DNA of 64,000 nucleotides from Paludibacteraceae bacterium (GTDB lineage: Bacteria > Bacteroidota > Bacteroidia > Bacteroidales > Paludibacteraceae): assembly GCA_024401645.1 (NCBI GenBank), contig JAKSKR010000002.1, positions 62,001 to 126,000 of the forward strand, in the 5' to 3' direction. The position numbers were made by a program, and so were the translations under genes. Within the stretch, counting starts at the first letter, position 1; each line of letters opens with the position of its first letter. The notes beneath the pieces were generated by a model. That model worked only from the letters and a program-made list of their open reading frames with translations. It searched no databases and had not been told where the DNA came from. Below are positions 52,882 through 61,433 of the stretch, piece after piece.

Positions 52882-52911
52882 AAAAAAGCCGGGCGCATCT
52901 GCACCCGGCTT
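52882..52911 (-). terminator. Intrinsic terminator of the large secreted protein gene
   Basis: AAGCCGGG (52886-52893) and CCCGGCTT (52904-52911) with a T run on the minus strand from 52882-52887. A copy with one changed loop base is at 55995-56022. Confidence 0.8.
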
Positions 52912-52940
52912 CTTATGGTAACCTTAATTGTTTTGTCCCT

Positions 52941-55817
52941 TTACTTGTTGATGATGACCTTTTCGCCACCTACAATGTAGATTCCCTTCTTCAAGTTCTT
53001 AATGGCATCAGACTTCTTGACATTCTGCATAACCATAATGCCCGAAGTGGTGTAAACGTTCACCAACTTGTCGTCGGTTTGTGCTTCCGTTGTTTCAACG
53101 GCTGTTTCTGAACTAAAGTCGCAAGTCCACAATTGAATGTCATCCAATATTAGGTCATTAGCTCCAGTTTCTGAAATGATTTCAAATGTCAATTCATCAC
53201 CGAATATATCAGCTGAAACGGAAATAGGTTCCCAATTTGTAGACCAGACATTTGGACTTCTAGAACCTGATTCATATACAGTACCATTATTAATGTCTGT
53301 AATCCTAATTTTTACTGCAATTGGATTATCAGTATCTCCAAAGGTGTTTACAAAGCATTTTGCGATATATTCTTTGCCAGATTCAATGCCTCGTATAGTT
53401 TTCTTGTAAATGACTTCGTTTGCTTCTTTACCACAGTTCACGAATAGCATGGCACCATAAGCATCGCCGTTGTAGGTGTGGTCTGGCGCAAAATCCCAAC
53501 CGTTTCTCATAGGGGTTTCCTTATTAAAGCAGTAAGCTTGCCATCCCCATTGGGTCCCATCTTTCGCACCATCATATTTGCATGTTACGTTAGCTGCCAC
53601 GCAATAGTTGCCATCGAATAGAGACGGATCGAATTTAAATCCTGGTATTCCATCTTCTAATTCATACACCCACTTGTCTGTTGCCTTGTGGTATACTTTT
53701 GTTGGGTTTTTCAAATCAGCATAATCCCAAGTCCAATAGCTATTCTCGTTTTCGAATGTTCCAAAATCGTCTTGCCATACGAGAATCCTTTTGACGGCTT
53801 CTTTATTCTCATTCAAGCAACATGGTGTGTAAATGACTTTCATCTCTTTAGTCATAGAATTGCCAAGTGGGTCTTCAATGACACAGGCAATGACGTGATC
53901 TCCTGCTTCAGAGGCTTCTATCTGGATCATTTGGCCGTCACCTGCAGAATTTCCATCTATTAGCCAATGGTATTCCAAATCCTCTTTTACAACACTAATC
54001 TTGTAAGTAACAGAGTCAAGTATGCAACTTTCATAGGCTCCACTAATACTTGGATTGTAACCTTTGAAATAGTCAATTGGTTCTTCTATTTGTTCTTCTT
54101 TATCAACGCAAGCCCACAATTGAATGTCATCCAATAATAGGTCGTTTCCTAACCGATTATAGTTTGGTCCACCAGCAACAGAAATAATTTCAAGAAGAAG
54201 AGCGTTTCCTGTAATATCAATAGTTAAGCTATCGGCAACCCAGGCAATTCCGCTAGTTGTTGCTTGTCTTTCAACTGGTTCCGATTCTTTTATTAGCCCA
54301 CTTCCTAGGTCTGTTAAACGAATATTTGTTTTTACAGGGGCTTCTGCATCAGTGAAATTATTAATATAATATTTTGCGATATATTCCTTATTGTCGAGGT
54401 TCTGAATGACTCTTGAATAGATAACTTCATTTGCTTCATTGCCACAGTTCAAGAATAGCATGGCGCCATATGCGTCACCTTTATAGGTGTGGTCTGGCGC
54501 AAAATCCCAACCGTTTCTCATTGGACTTTCACCATTAAAGCAGTAAGCTTGCCATTCCCATTGTGTACCTTCCTTCGCACCATCAAATTTGCATGTTACG
54601 TTAGCTGCTACGCAATATTCACCTTCATTTTCTATTGGGTTATTGAATTTGGCACCAGGAATACTATAATCTAAACTATACACCCACTTGTCTGCTGACT
54701 TGTGGTATTTCTTTGTTGGATTATTCAAATCAGAATAATCCCAAGTCCAATAGGTACTGTCGTTCTCGAATGTCCCGAAGTCGTCTTGCCATACGAGCTT
54801 TCTGTTCATTGGCTTGCCTTCATCATTTTCACAACATAGAATGTCGTTTACAACAAATGAACTTGACTTAATTTTTTCGCCACTGTTGCTCGTAATTTCA
54901 CAATTATATTGGTTTGAGGCTTCCTTTAAGCCCGAAACGTGGGTATAAACCTTGTCGGTTGCCCCTACTATTGGAGCTCCATTCTTGTACCACTGGTAGC
55001 TTACGTTGTTATAGGTTTCTTTAATGCTCAATTCTGTTTCAAAACCACCAACACACACTTGTTCTTCGCCTTTTATTGTAGGGTCAACCTCGGCGTATAC
55101 CTTAATGCTTTTAATCATTATGGCTTCATTCATGCCCAGTTGTGATGTAATATTAATGGACAACTGATTTTTTGTAATATCGCCAATCGTAGCATTAGGT
55201 GATGTTGGTTTTTTAAATGTAATTGTTTGAGTCCCGCTCTTTTGACCTAAAATAACCGGTTCACCACCACCAAAACTAGGGTTTATGCCGACTCTGAACA
55301 TTCCCACATAACCCTGTGAAAGATGTGGATTTTTATTTGAAGGAGCTGTCGAAAGGAACGTTTCGGAATGAGGGTTGCAGTATTCAATCTCTACAGTATA
55401 ATTACCATTATTCTTCAAACCGGTTACGGTGAAATTGAGAACCTTCTGGTCTAATGTCGGTTTTGAACCGCCTGAAAAGACGTAACCCCATTCGCCAGAA
55501 TCATTGTTGTCGGCAAAGCGAAGTGAGTCAAGTCTAATTGGGTTTGGAGTTACTGCGTAACAAGGATTGTCAAGGAATACAGATGACCCCGTAACCGACG
55601 ATGTGCCTTCTGTTAGGTTTAAGTAACTGGTCAGGCTAGTTTTAACCATGGTGCTCCCATAGCCATCGACCTGTTCTACAGGTACGAAATACTGCGAGTC
55701 GTCTTTTGCCGAAAAGTCGGTTTCTGCCACCAACGGTGGCATGGTTTGTCCCCATGCAGTGGCCGTAAAGCCCATGGCACACATGGTTGTCAACAGATTC
55801 TTAAATTTTTTTGTCAT
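52941..55817 (-). CDS. Large secreted protein with internal duplication and T9SS-like C-terminal tail
   Basis: A 958-residue secreted protein. The signal peptide (MTKKFKNLLTTMCAMGFTATAWGQ) is followed by a beta-rich region, an Ig/PKD-like segment (SYQWYKNGAPIVGATDKVYT), and two copies of a 240-residue unit marked WQDDFGTFEN, NVTCK[FY]DGAK[ED]GTQW and WDFAPDHTY[KN]GDAYGAMLF near residues 345-585 and 680-920. Each copy ends by a LLDDIQLW-type lectin-like strand. The last 45 residues (VNVYTTSGIMVMQNVKKSDA, KKGIYIVGGEKVIIN) match the type A C-terminal signal for type IX secretion. Exposure at the cell surface is inferred. Copy identity suggests a recent duplication. Confidence 0.8.
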   Translation of the reverse strand: MTKKFKNLLTTMCAMGFTATAWGQTMPPLVAETDFSAKDDSQYFVPVEQVDGYGSTMVKTSLTSYLNLTEGTSSVTGSSVFLDNPCYAVTPNPIRLDSLRFADNNDSGEWGYVFSGGSKPTLDQKVLNFTVTGLKNNGNYTVEIEYCNPHSETFLSTAPSNKNPHLSQGYVGMFRVGINPSFGGGEPVILGQKSGTQTITFKKPTSPNATIGDITKNQLSINITSQLGMNEAIMIKSIKVYAEVDPTIKGEEQVCVGGFETELSIKETYNNVSYQWYKNGAPIVGATDKVYTHVSGLKEASNQYNCEITSNSGEKIKSSSFVVNDILCCENDEGKPMNRKLVWQDDFGTFENDSTYWTWDYSDLNNPTKKYHKSADKWVYSLDYSIPGAKFNNPIENEGEYCVAANVTCKFDGAKEGTQWEWQAYCFNGESPMRNGWDFAPDHTYKGDAYGAMLFLNCGNEANEVIYSRVIQNLDNKEYIAKYYINNFTDAEAPVKTNIRLTDLGSGLIKESEPVERQATTSGIAWVADSLTIDITGNALLLEIISVAGGPNYNRLGNDLLLDDIQLWACVDKEEQIEEPIDYFKGYNPSISGAYESCILDSVTYKISVVKEDLEYHWLIDGNSAGDGQMIQIEASEAGDHVIACVIEDPLGNSMTKEMKVIYTPCCLNENKEAVKRILVWQDDFGTFENENSYWTWDYADLKNPTKVYHKATDKWVYELEDGIPGFKFDPSLFDGNYCVAANVTCKYDGAKDGTQWGWQAYCFNKETPMRNGWDFAPDHTYNGDAYGAMLFVNCGKEANEVIYKKTIRGIESGKEYIAKCFVNTFGDTDNPIAVKIRITDINNGTVYESGSRSPNVWSTNWEPISVSADIFGDELTFEIISETGANDLILDDIQLWTCDFSSETAVETTEAQTDDKLVNVYTTSGIMVMQNVKKSDAIKNLKKGIYIVGGEKVIINK
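53446..54560 (-). repeat. Diverged direct duplication inside the secreted protein gene
   Basis: Short near-identical blocks (for example gtgtggtctggcgcaaaa at about 53477 and 54490, and cgtttctcatNgg further on) occur about 1013 bases apart, matching the two 240-residue protein units. The blocks lie in the second and first copies respectively. Confidence 0.7.
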
Positions 55818-55994
55818 ATAATGTATTTTTTATTTTGTGGCATTTTGTTATTATTTCTATTTACACTTATGCTTTGACAATTATTTTGCTTAAGTGCTTA
55901 AAAAACAAAACAGAATAAATCCACGTTTGTTCTGAATTTTTTCCTACAAAAAGTGTGCCAAAATTATTGTATTGGTAAACGTTTTTTGATAAAT

Positions 55995-56022
55995 AAAGCC
56001 GGGCGCATCTGTACCCGGCTTT
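55995..56022 (-). terminator. Intrinsic terminator of prfC
   Basis: AAAGCCGGG (55995-56003) pairs with CCCGGCTTT (56014-56022). The 26-base core is identical to the one at 52886-52911 except one loop base. The rest of 55818-55994 holds no gene. Confidence 0.75.
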
Positions 56023-56043
56023 ACTTGTTTTGTTGGTATCTAA

Positions 56044-57624
56044 TTAAAATTCACTTGAGAAGTGGAACTTAATGTGTGGGAAGTCGCTCTGTGCCATCTG
56101 CAAAATGTAGCCAGAGTCTGCTAGGAATACGTCGCGACCGTCCTTGTCTGTAGCCATATATTGGAACTTGCGTTTCTTAAAGTCTTCAAGCTGTGCCTTG
56201 TCGTCGCTCTCAATCCAGCATGCCTTGTAAAGGCTGATTGGTTCCCAACGGCACTGTGCGTTATATTCGTGTTCCAAACGGTATTGAATGACTTCAAACT
56301 GAAGTTGTCCTACCGTACCCACAATGCGTCGGCCATTGAATTGGTTGGTGAATAGCTGTGCCACACCCTCGTCCATCAGCTGCTCAATGCCTTTGGTCAA
56401 CTGCTTGGCCTTCATTGGGTCTGCATTTTCAATGTATTTGAACATTTCTGGCGAGAAGCTAGGTATGCCCTTAAAGTGGATGTCTTCGCCACTACTTAAG
56501 GTGTCGCCAATCTTAAAGGTGCTGTTGCTGTCTGGCAAGCCAACAATGTCGCCAGGGTAGGCTTCATCTACGGTTTCCTTCTTCTGTGCCATAAAGGCGG
56601 TTGGGCTGCTAAACTTCATCAGCTTGCCTTGGCGCACGTGCTTGTAGTTCACGTTGCGTTCAAACTTGCCCGAACATACCTTTACGAAGGCAATGCAGCT
56701 GCGGTGGTTAGGGTCCATGTTGGCGTGAATCTTGAAGACGAAACCAGAGAATCCGTTCTCTTCTGGCTTAATTTCGCGTTCTGCAGTCTGTGTTGGCTGT
56801 GGGCAAGGTGCAATTTCGCAGAAACATTCCAACAGTTCTTTTATACCGAAGTTGTTCAAGGCCGAACCGAAGAAGACTGGAGCCACGTCGCCCGAAAGGT
56901 AAGTGTTTATGTCGAATTCCGGATATACGCCTTCAATTAGCTCTATGTCGGTTCTCAACTGTTCGGCATCTTCTGTGCCAATGTATTTTTCGAGTTCCGG
57001 ATTGTTCACATCGTCAAACTCAACGCATTCCGAAATGGTCTGCTTGCTTGGTGTGAATAGGTTCAGCTGCTTCTTATAGATGTTGTAGACGCCCTTAAAC
57101 TTTTCGCCTTGGTTAATTGGCCAAGAAAGCGGACGTACTTTAATGTGAAGTTCCTTTTCTACTTCGTCGCAAAGGTCAAATGCGTTGTTACCGTTACGGT
57201 CCATCTTGTTAACGAAGACGATGACCGGTGTCTTACGCATACGGCATACTTCCATCAGTTTTCTGGTCTGTGCCTCAACACCCTTTGCGCAGTCAATAAC
57301 AATAATTACGCTATCTACTGCTGTTAGGGTTCTGAAGGTGTCTTCCTGGAAGTCTTGGTGACCTGGGGTGTCAAGAATGTTGATTTTGTAGCCGTTATAG
57401 TCGAACGCCATTACTGATGTCGCAACCGAGATACCACGCTGTTTCTCAATTTCCATCCAGTCACTGGTGGCAGTCTTCTTAATCTTGTTGCTCTTTACGG
57501 CTCCTGCAATGTGAATGGCACCACCAAACAGCAAAAGCTTTTCGGTTAGGGTGGTCTTACCAGCATCTGGGTGACTTACTACCGCAAAGGTACGTCTACG
57601 CTTTATTTCTTCAATGAAACCCAT
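56044..57624 (-). CDS. prfC: Peptide chain release factor 3
   Basis: A 526-residue translational GTPase of the RF3 family. The G domain carries G1 [11 protein letters not shown]2 region [10 protein letters not shown]3 [12 protein letters not shown]4 NKMDRNG and G5 near SWPI. Later segments [20 protein letters not shown] and [20 protein letters not shown] are typical of RF3. It speeds removal of RF1/RF2 from the ribosome after termination. Length is normal. It is monocistronic, with a -7 box upstream at 57663. Confidence 0.95.
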   Translation of the reverse strand: MGFIEEIKRRRTFAVVSHPDAGKTTLTEKLLLFGGAIHIAGAVKSNKIKKTATSDWMEIEKQRGISVATSVMAFDYNGYKINILDTPGHQDFQEDTFRTLTAVDSVIIVIDCAKGVEAQTRKLMEVCRMRKTPVIVFVNKMDRNGNNAFDLCDEVEKELHIKVRPLSWPINQGEKFKGVYNIYKKQLNLFTPSKQTISECVEFDDVNNPELEKYIGTEDAEQLRTDIELIEGVYPEFDINTYLSGDVAPVFFGSALNNFGIKELLECFCEIAPCPQPTQTAEREIKPEENGFSGFVFKIHANMDPNHRSCIAFVKVCSGKFERNVNYKHVRQGKLMKFSSPTAFMAQKKETVDEAYPGDIVGLPDSNSTFKIGDTLSSGEDIHFKGIPSFSPEMFKYIENADPMKAKQLTKGIEQLMDEGVAQLFTNQFNGRRIVGTVGQLQFEVIQYRLEHEYNAQCRWEPISLYKACWIESDDKAQLEDFKKRKFQYMATDKDGRDVFLADSGYILQMAQSDFPHIKFHFSSEF

Positions 57625-57662
57625 TTTAGTCTATGTGGAATGTTCTTATTTATAATTTTTTG

Positions 57663-57670
57663 CAAAATTA
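57663..57670 (-). promoter_or_regulatory. -7 promoter box (TAATTTTG) of prfC
   Basis: The reverse complement of 57663-57670 is TAATTTTG, matching TAnnTTTG, 38 bases before the prfC ATG. Confidence 0.5.
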
Positions 57671-57857
57671 CGAAATATTGAACTATTCTAGGAAGCTGTT
57701 TAAATTTTTTTAGGAGTTTATATACCAAATGGTAGTTAAAGTTTTCTGAAGTTTTGTTCCGCTGTGCTCCACGAACATTGTTGCGTTTTCTGTGTTAGAC
57801 GGTTTTCTAGCTCACACCTTCTTTTTTTTGCTGTTTTGTTTTTTATTGTGTATGTTT

Positions 57858-57875
57858 GTTTGTAATTTTACGAAC
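57858..57875 (+). promoter_or_regulatory. ArsR operator upstream of arsR
   Basis: GTTTGTA-ATTT-TACGAAC (57858-57875) is an inverted repeat with one mismatch, 19 bases before the arsR ATG. The same palindrome, perfect at TTCGTA-N4-TACGAA, precedes the downstream operon at 58279-58294. Confidence 0.75.
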
Positions 57876-57894
57876 ATAAAGCTAAAACGAGATT

Positions 57895-58233
57895 ATGGCA
57901 GAAAAGAAATATTGTATAAAGGCCGAAACGTTGGCGAAGATGGCGAAGGCTTTAGGGCACCCGGCTAGAATCGCCATCATGAAGTTCCTGGCTAAACAGC
58001 AAACTTGCTATTTTGGCGATATTCACGAAGAATTGCCTATTGCAAAAGCAACTGTCAGCCAACATCTTAAGGAACTGAAAGAGGCAGGACTCATTCAAGG
58101 CGAAATTGAGACGCCAAAGGTAAGGTACTGCATCAACAGGGAGAATTGGGAGTATGCCCGTCAACTTTTTACTGACTTCTTTAATATGGAGCTTTGTAAA
58201 GAGGATAGCTGTTGTGGCGAAAGTGAGAACTAG
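57895..58233 (+). CDS. arsR: ArsR/SmtB family metalloregulator
   Basis: A 112-residue winged-helix repressor. [20 protein letters not shown] is the family start, [20 protein letters not shown] the recognition helix, and [19 protein letters not shown] the wing. The usual ELCVC-type arsenite site in the recognition region is missing; instead there is a C-terminal Cys cluster ([13 protein letters not shown]) plus Cys6 and Cys38. This fits an As(III)-binding ArsR with a C-terminal metal site. It represses its own promoter and the following unit through the two matching palindromes; ligand release is inferred. A terminator follows. Confidence 0.9.
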   Translation: MAEKKYCIKAETLAKMAKALGHPARIAIMKFLAKQQTCYFGDIHEELPIAKATVSQHLKELKEAGLIQGEIETPKVRYCINRENWEYARQLFTDFFNMELCKEDSCCGESEN

Positions 58234-58240
58234 GATAACG

Positions 58241-58265
58241 GGAGTTTTTCTGGAACTCCTTTTTA
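58241..58265 (+). terminator. Intrinsic terminator after arsR
   Basis: GGAGTT (58241-58246) and AACTCC (58254-58259) pair around a 7-base loop, followed by a T run. Confidence 0.65.
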
Positions 58266-58277
58266 TTAATAAATAAT

Positions 58278-58295
58278 GTTCGTAGTTTTACGAAA
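58278..58295 (+). promoter_or_regulatory. ArsR operator of the resistance operon
   Basis: TTCGTA-GTTT-TACGAA (58279-58294) is a perfect 6-base inverted repeat with a 4-base spacer, lying 26 bases before the ATG at 58321, after the arsR terminator. It creates a second ArsR-controlled promoter. Confidence 0.75.
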
Positions 58296-58320
58296 AACAA
58301 ACAATAAAATTTTAATTATT

Positions 58321-58554
58321 ATGAAACAGATTAAAGTATTGGTAAGTAGTTGCAACTGCAATCAGAAGTTTGCAGAGCTAGTAGAAAACGTGGTAAAGAA
58401 CCAGGGCATCGATGCCCAAGTCACTAGGGTGGAAGACATTGTTGAGGTTATGCAATACAACCTCATGTCGTTGCCTGCCTTGGTGGTCGACGAGGTGGTT
58501 GTGGCACGCGGCAGCAAAACCGAAGCTGAATTAATTGAAATCTTAAAAGCATAA
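58321..58554 (+). CDS. Small thioredoxin-like protein (redox-active disulfide type)
   Basis: A 77-residue protein with a shortened thioredoxin fold: KQIKVLVSSCNCNQKFAEL, where C-x-C replaces the usual CxxC, then MSLPALVVDEVVVARG with the cis-Pro. Such proteins accompany arsenic genes and probably pass electrons to an enzyme in the same operon. The ATG at 58321 is chosen because an earlier start would overlap the operator. The next gene starts 3 bases after its stop. Confidence 0.82.
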   Translation: MKQIKVLVSSCNCNQKFAELVENVVKNQGIDAQVTRVEDIVEVMQYNLMSLPALVVDEVVVARGSKTEAELIEILKA

Positions 58555-58557
58555 GCC

Positions 58558-58935
58558 ATGAAAAGAATTTTGTTATCAATGGCGCTATGCCTAATTGCCT
58601 TCATGGCAAACGCACAAACAAAGGTTATCTATTTTCACGGTAAGCAGCGTTGCCCTACATGCATTAGCATTGAACAGCGTAGCCGCGAAATTGTGAACGA
58701 AAGATATGCCGAAGAACTGAGAAACGGACAGTTGGAATTTATGGTGGTAGATATTTCTACACCCGATGGCAAGGCTATGGCTGAAAAGTACAAGGTGTCT
58801 TGGTCGTCGCTCTATGTCGACAACGGAAAGTCTAAAACCGATGCCTCACGCCTTGGCTTCCAATATGCTAGAACCCAGCCCGACGTGTTCAAGTCTGAAC
58901 TGAAAGATGTTATCGATAAAGCGCTGGCAGAATGA
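58558..58935 (+). CDS. ArsF-like secreted thioredoxin-fold protein
   Basis: A 125-residue protein with signal peptide (MKRILLSMALCLIAFMANAQ) and a thioredoxin-like core bearing YFHGKQRCPTCISIEQRSRE with a CPTC active site, then MVVDISTPDGKAMAEKYKV. It matches the family annotated as nitrophenyl compound nitroreductase subunit ArsF, found in Bacteroidales arsenic operons. A periplasmic redox function in arsenical handling is inferred. It overlaps the next gene by 4 bases (ATGA). Confidence 0.8.
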   Translation: MKRILLSMALCLIAFMANAQTKVIYFHGKQRCPTCISIEQRSREIVNERYAEELRNGQLEFMVVDISTPDGKAMAEKYKVSWSSLYVDNGKSKTDASRLGFQYARTQPDVFKSELKDVIDKALAE

Positions 58936-59642
58936 ACGATTTCCTAAATCAGTTGCTCGACAATAGCCAAATACCGGTCTTGACAGCTTTCTTACTCGGA
59001 TTGCTGACCGTTATTTCGCCTTGCCCACTCTGTACCAACATCACGGCTGTGGGTTTCATTGGCAAGGATGTCTCAAATAGGCGCAGAGTATTTTTCCTTG
59101 GCTTGCTCTATACGTTGGGACGTATGTTGGCCTATGCCGGTTTGGGGGCGGTTTTAATCTACCTTATCCGTCGGGGCGAAGATGCTTTCAACATTCAGCA
59201 GGCGGTTAGCGAGTGGGGCGAGGTGTTGCTAGGCCCTGTCCTTATTGTTGTTGGTCTGTTCATGCTGTTCGGCAAGTTCATCCATTTGCCAAAGTTCGGC
59301 TTTAGTGGCAATACCGATCAGTCGAAATACAAGGGCGCGTGGGGCGCATTCTTGCTTGGCGTCTTGTTCGCCATGGCGTTCTGTCCTACCAGCGGCATGT
59401 TCTACTTTGGCATGCTCATACCCATGTCGGCTTCTGCCAGTGGTGGCTACTTGTTGCCTGTTGTCTTTGCCATCGCTACCTCGTTACCTGTGCTGATTGT
59501 GGCTTGGGTCATGGCTTTCAGCATTCAGAATATCGGAAAGTTTATGGGCAATATGCAATCTTTCCAAAAATGGTTTAACCGTGTAGTTGCCATACTTTTT
59601 ATTGCGGTGGGCATTTACTACACAATTACGATGTATTTATGA
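58932..59642 (+). CDS. ArsG-like / DsbD-type membrane transporter
   Basis: A 236-residue inner membrane protein with six hydrophobic helices. TVISPCPLCTNITAVGFIGK near 27-46 and GVLFAMAFCPTSGMFYFGML near 136-155 are the paired Cys-Pro motifs of the CcdA/DsbD transmembrane family. It resembles the ArsG group of proposed arsenical efflux permeases. Cys residues probably relay electrons or bind arsenite. It overlaps both neighbours by 4 bases, showing tight coupling. Confidence 0.82.
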   Translation: MNDFLNQLLDNSQIPVLTAFLLGLLTVISPCPLCTNITAVGFIGKDVSNRRRVFFLGLLYTLGRMLAYAGLGAVLIYLIRRGEDAFNIQQAVSEWGEVLLGPVLIVVGLFMLFGKFIHLPKFGFSGNTDQSKYKGAWGAFLLGVLFAMAFCPTSGMFYFGMLIPMSASASGGYLLPVVFAIATSLPVLIVAWVMAFSIQNIGKFMGNMQSFQKWFNRVVAILFIAVGIYYTITMYL

Positions 59643-60100
59643 AGATTTTAGTCCTTTGTACGGGCAACCGTTGCCGTAGCCAGATGGCGCATGGCATTCT
59701 TAAACATATCGACTCAACGCTCGACGTTCATTCGGCTGGCGTTAAGCCGGCTGCCCAGGTGCATCCTTTGGGCGTTAAGGTTATGCAGGAAATTGGCATC
59801 GACATCAGCAGTCACTACCCAAAGCACATCGACCAATACCTCGACCAAGCGTGGGACTACGTCATCACTGTTTGTGGTGGGGCGAAAGAAAACTGCCCGC
59901 TCTTCACCGGTCAGGTGGGCAAACGCCTACACATTGGTTTCGACGATCCCGACTCCTTCAAGGGTAGTGAAGAGGAAGTTTTACCCGAGTTCCGACGTGT
60001 GCGCGACGAGATTAAGGCAAAGATGGAACACTTCTATCTTACCGAAATTAAAGGAATCTCCATCGAGTGCGATGGCGGTTCGTGCTGTTGTAAACGCTAA
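59639..60100 (+). CDS. arsC: Arsenate reductase, low-molecular-weight phosphatase type
   Basis: A 153-residue protein with the P-loop LCTGNRCRSQMAHGIL (C-x5-R), an LMW-PTP/ArsC active site. The later Asp motif (FDDPDSFKGSE) is the general acid. A C-terminal segment ends CDGGSCCCKR, suggesting Cys residues for relay of the disulfide. It reduces As(V) to As(III) for export. It follows the ArsG-like gene and precedes the permease by 18 bases. Confidence 0.85.
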   Translation: MKILVLCTGNRCRSQMAHGILKHIDSTLDVHSAGVKPAAQVHPLGVKVMQEIGIDISSHYPKHIDQYLDQAWDYVITVCGGAKENCPLFTGQVGKRLHIGFDDPDSFKGSEEEVLPEFRRVRDEIKAKMEHFYLTEIKGISIECDGGSCCCKR

Positions 60101-60118
60101 TTCTTATTCTTTATCGAT

Positions 60119-61087
60119 ATGATTCAACAATTTGCCGACTGGCTTGTCTATACGGTGTTTGGCTTAGACACCAACACGCACCTGGGCGTTGCCCTCAACT
60201 TTTTCGTGTACGATTCTCTTAAGGTCGTATTGTTGCTCTTCGCCATCAGCATCGTTATGGGGGTGGTCAACGCCTATTTCCCAATTGAGCGCCTCCGCAA
60301 CTTCCTAACCACGCGCAAACTTTACGGGTTGCAGTATCTCTTTGCTGCCGTTTTCGGCGCCATCACGCCCTTTTGCTCGTGTTCCAGCATTCCACTATTT
60401 ATCGGTTTCGTCAAAGGAGGTATCCCATTAGGCGTAACTTTCGCATTTCTCATCACCTCACCATTGGTGAACGAGGTGGCTGTGGCGATGTTTGCCGGCA
60501 CTTTCGGTTTCAAGGTTACGGCCATTTATGTGGTTAGCGGCATTGTTCTGGGTACGTTGGGCGGATTCCTTTTAGGAAAGCTCAATCTTGAACGATTCCT
60601 TTCCGAATGGGTTATAAAAATCCAGCAGATGTCTTCTGCCGAACAAGTTGAGTGGGAATTGGACCACAAAACGTTTCTCCAACGTTTGCCTACCATTGTT
60701 GCCGATGCTTGGAAGATTGTTAGGGGTGTCTTGGCCTATGTCTCTATAGGTATTGGCATTGGTGCTGCCATGCACGGCTATGTGCCCGAAGGCTTCTTCA
60801 CAACCTACCTTGGTGGCGAGCATTGGTATGCCGTTCCGCTGGCTGTGGTTTTGGCTGTGCCCATGTATTCCAATGCTGCTGGCATTGTCCCTGTCATCGA
60901 GGTCTTTGTGGCAAAAGGCGTAGGGTTGGGCACGGCATTAGCTTTTATGATGTCGGTTGTCGGCCTCTCGTTGCCCGAAGCCACGTTGCTGAAAAAGGTG
61001 ATGACCATGCGGCTCATTGGCATCTTCTTCGGTACGGTTGCGTTAATGATCATCTTGCTAGGGTGGCTCTTCAATGTTTTTTTATAA
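60119..61087 (+). CDS. ArsP/YraQ-type permease
   Basis: A 322-residue polytopic membrane protein of the DUF318/ArsP family. The signature FGAITPFCSCSSIPLFIGFV and ITSPLVNEVAVAMFAG near 80-125 give the Cys-Cys motif thought to bind trivalent organoarsenicals. About eight helices are visible, with a central loop (KIQQMSSAEQVEWELDHK). It is the last gene of the operon. Export of methylarsenite or roxarsone-type compounds is the best-known role; another substrate is possible. Confidence 0.85.
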   Translation: MIQQFADWLVYTVFGLDTNTHLGVALNFFVYDSLKVVLLLFAISIVMGVVNAYFPIERLRNFLTTRKLYGLQYLFAAVFGAITPFCSCSSIPLFIGFVKGGIPLGVTFAFLITSPLVNEVAVAMFAGTFGFKVTAIYVVSGIVLGTLGGFLLGKLNLERFLSEWVIKIQQMSSAEQVEWELDHKTFLQRLPTIVADAWKIVRGVLAYVSIGIGIGAAMHGYVPEGFFTTYLGGEHWYAVPLAVVLAVPMYSNAAGIVPVIEVFVAKGVGLGTALAFMMSVVGLSLPEATLLKKVMTMRLIGIFFGTVALMIILLGWLFNVFL

Positions 61088-61274
61088 GCTGTTTACCGAG
61101 ACTGCAGGTTCAAAAAATGCAAGCAAAAAAAATGGCGTAAGAATTTTGGTTACTATATACAAGTTGGCACTTCGTTTCAGAAAAAGCTTTAAATAATATT
61201 TGAAAATATATTAGGAATTGGTAAGTTTGTTGAAAATAAACTCAAAACAATTTGGAAATAACCGATAAAATGTT

Positions 61275-61316
<42 letters not shown>

Positions 61317-61339
61317 TATATCCTAGAAATCAAATAATT

Positions 61340-61411
61340 ACAACAGCTGAAAGCTGTTGTAGATTCATTGTGCCCGTGTTGGGTCCGCAAGGACCCGGCA
61401 CGGGCTTTTTG
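61340..61411 (+). terminator. Double hairpin with GCAA loop and T run upstream of the GIY-YIG-like gene
   Basis: ACAACAGCT and AGCTGTTGT (61340-61360) form a first stem. A second stem of 15 pairs joins GCCCGTG..GGGTCC (61372-61386) and GGACCC..CACGGGC (61391-61405) around a GCAA tetraloop, followed by five T. It may end the arsenic transcript or act as an attenuator for the next gene. The rest of 61088-61339 contains no gene besides the repeat. Confidence 0.75.
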
Positions 61412-61433
61412 TTGAGTAAATACAGTTAGATTT

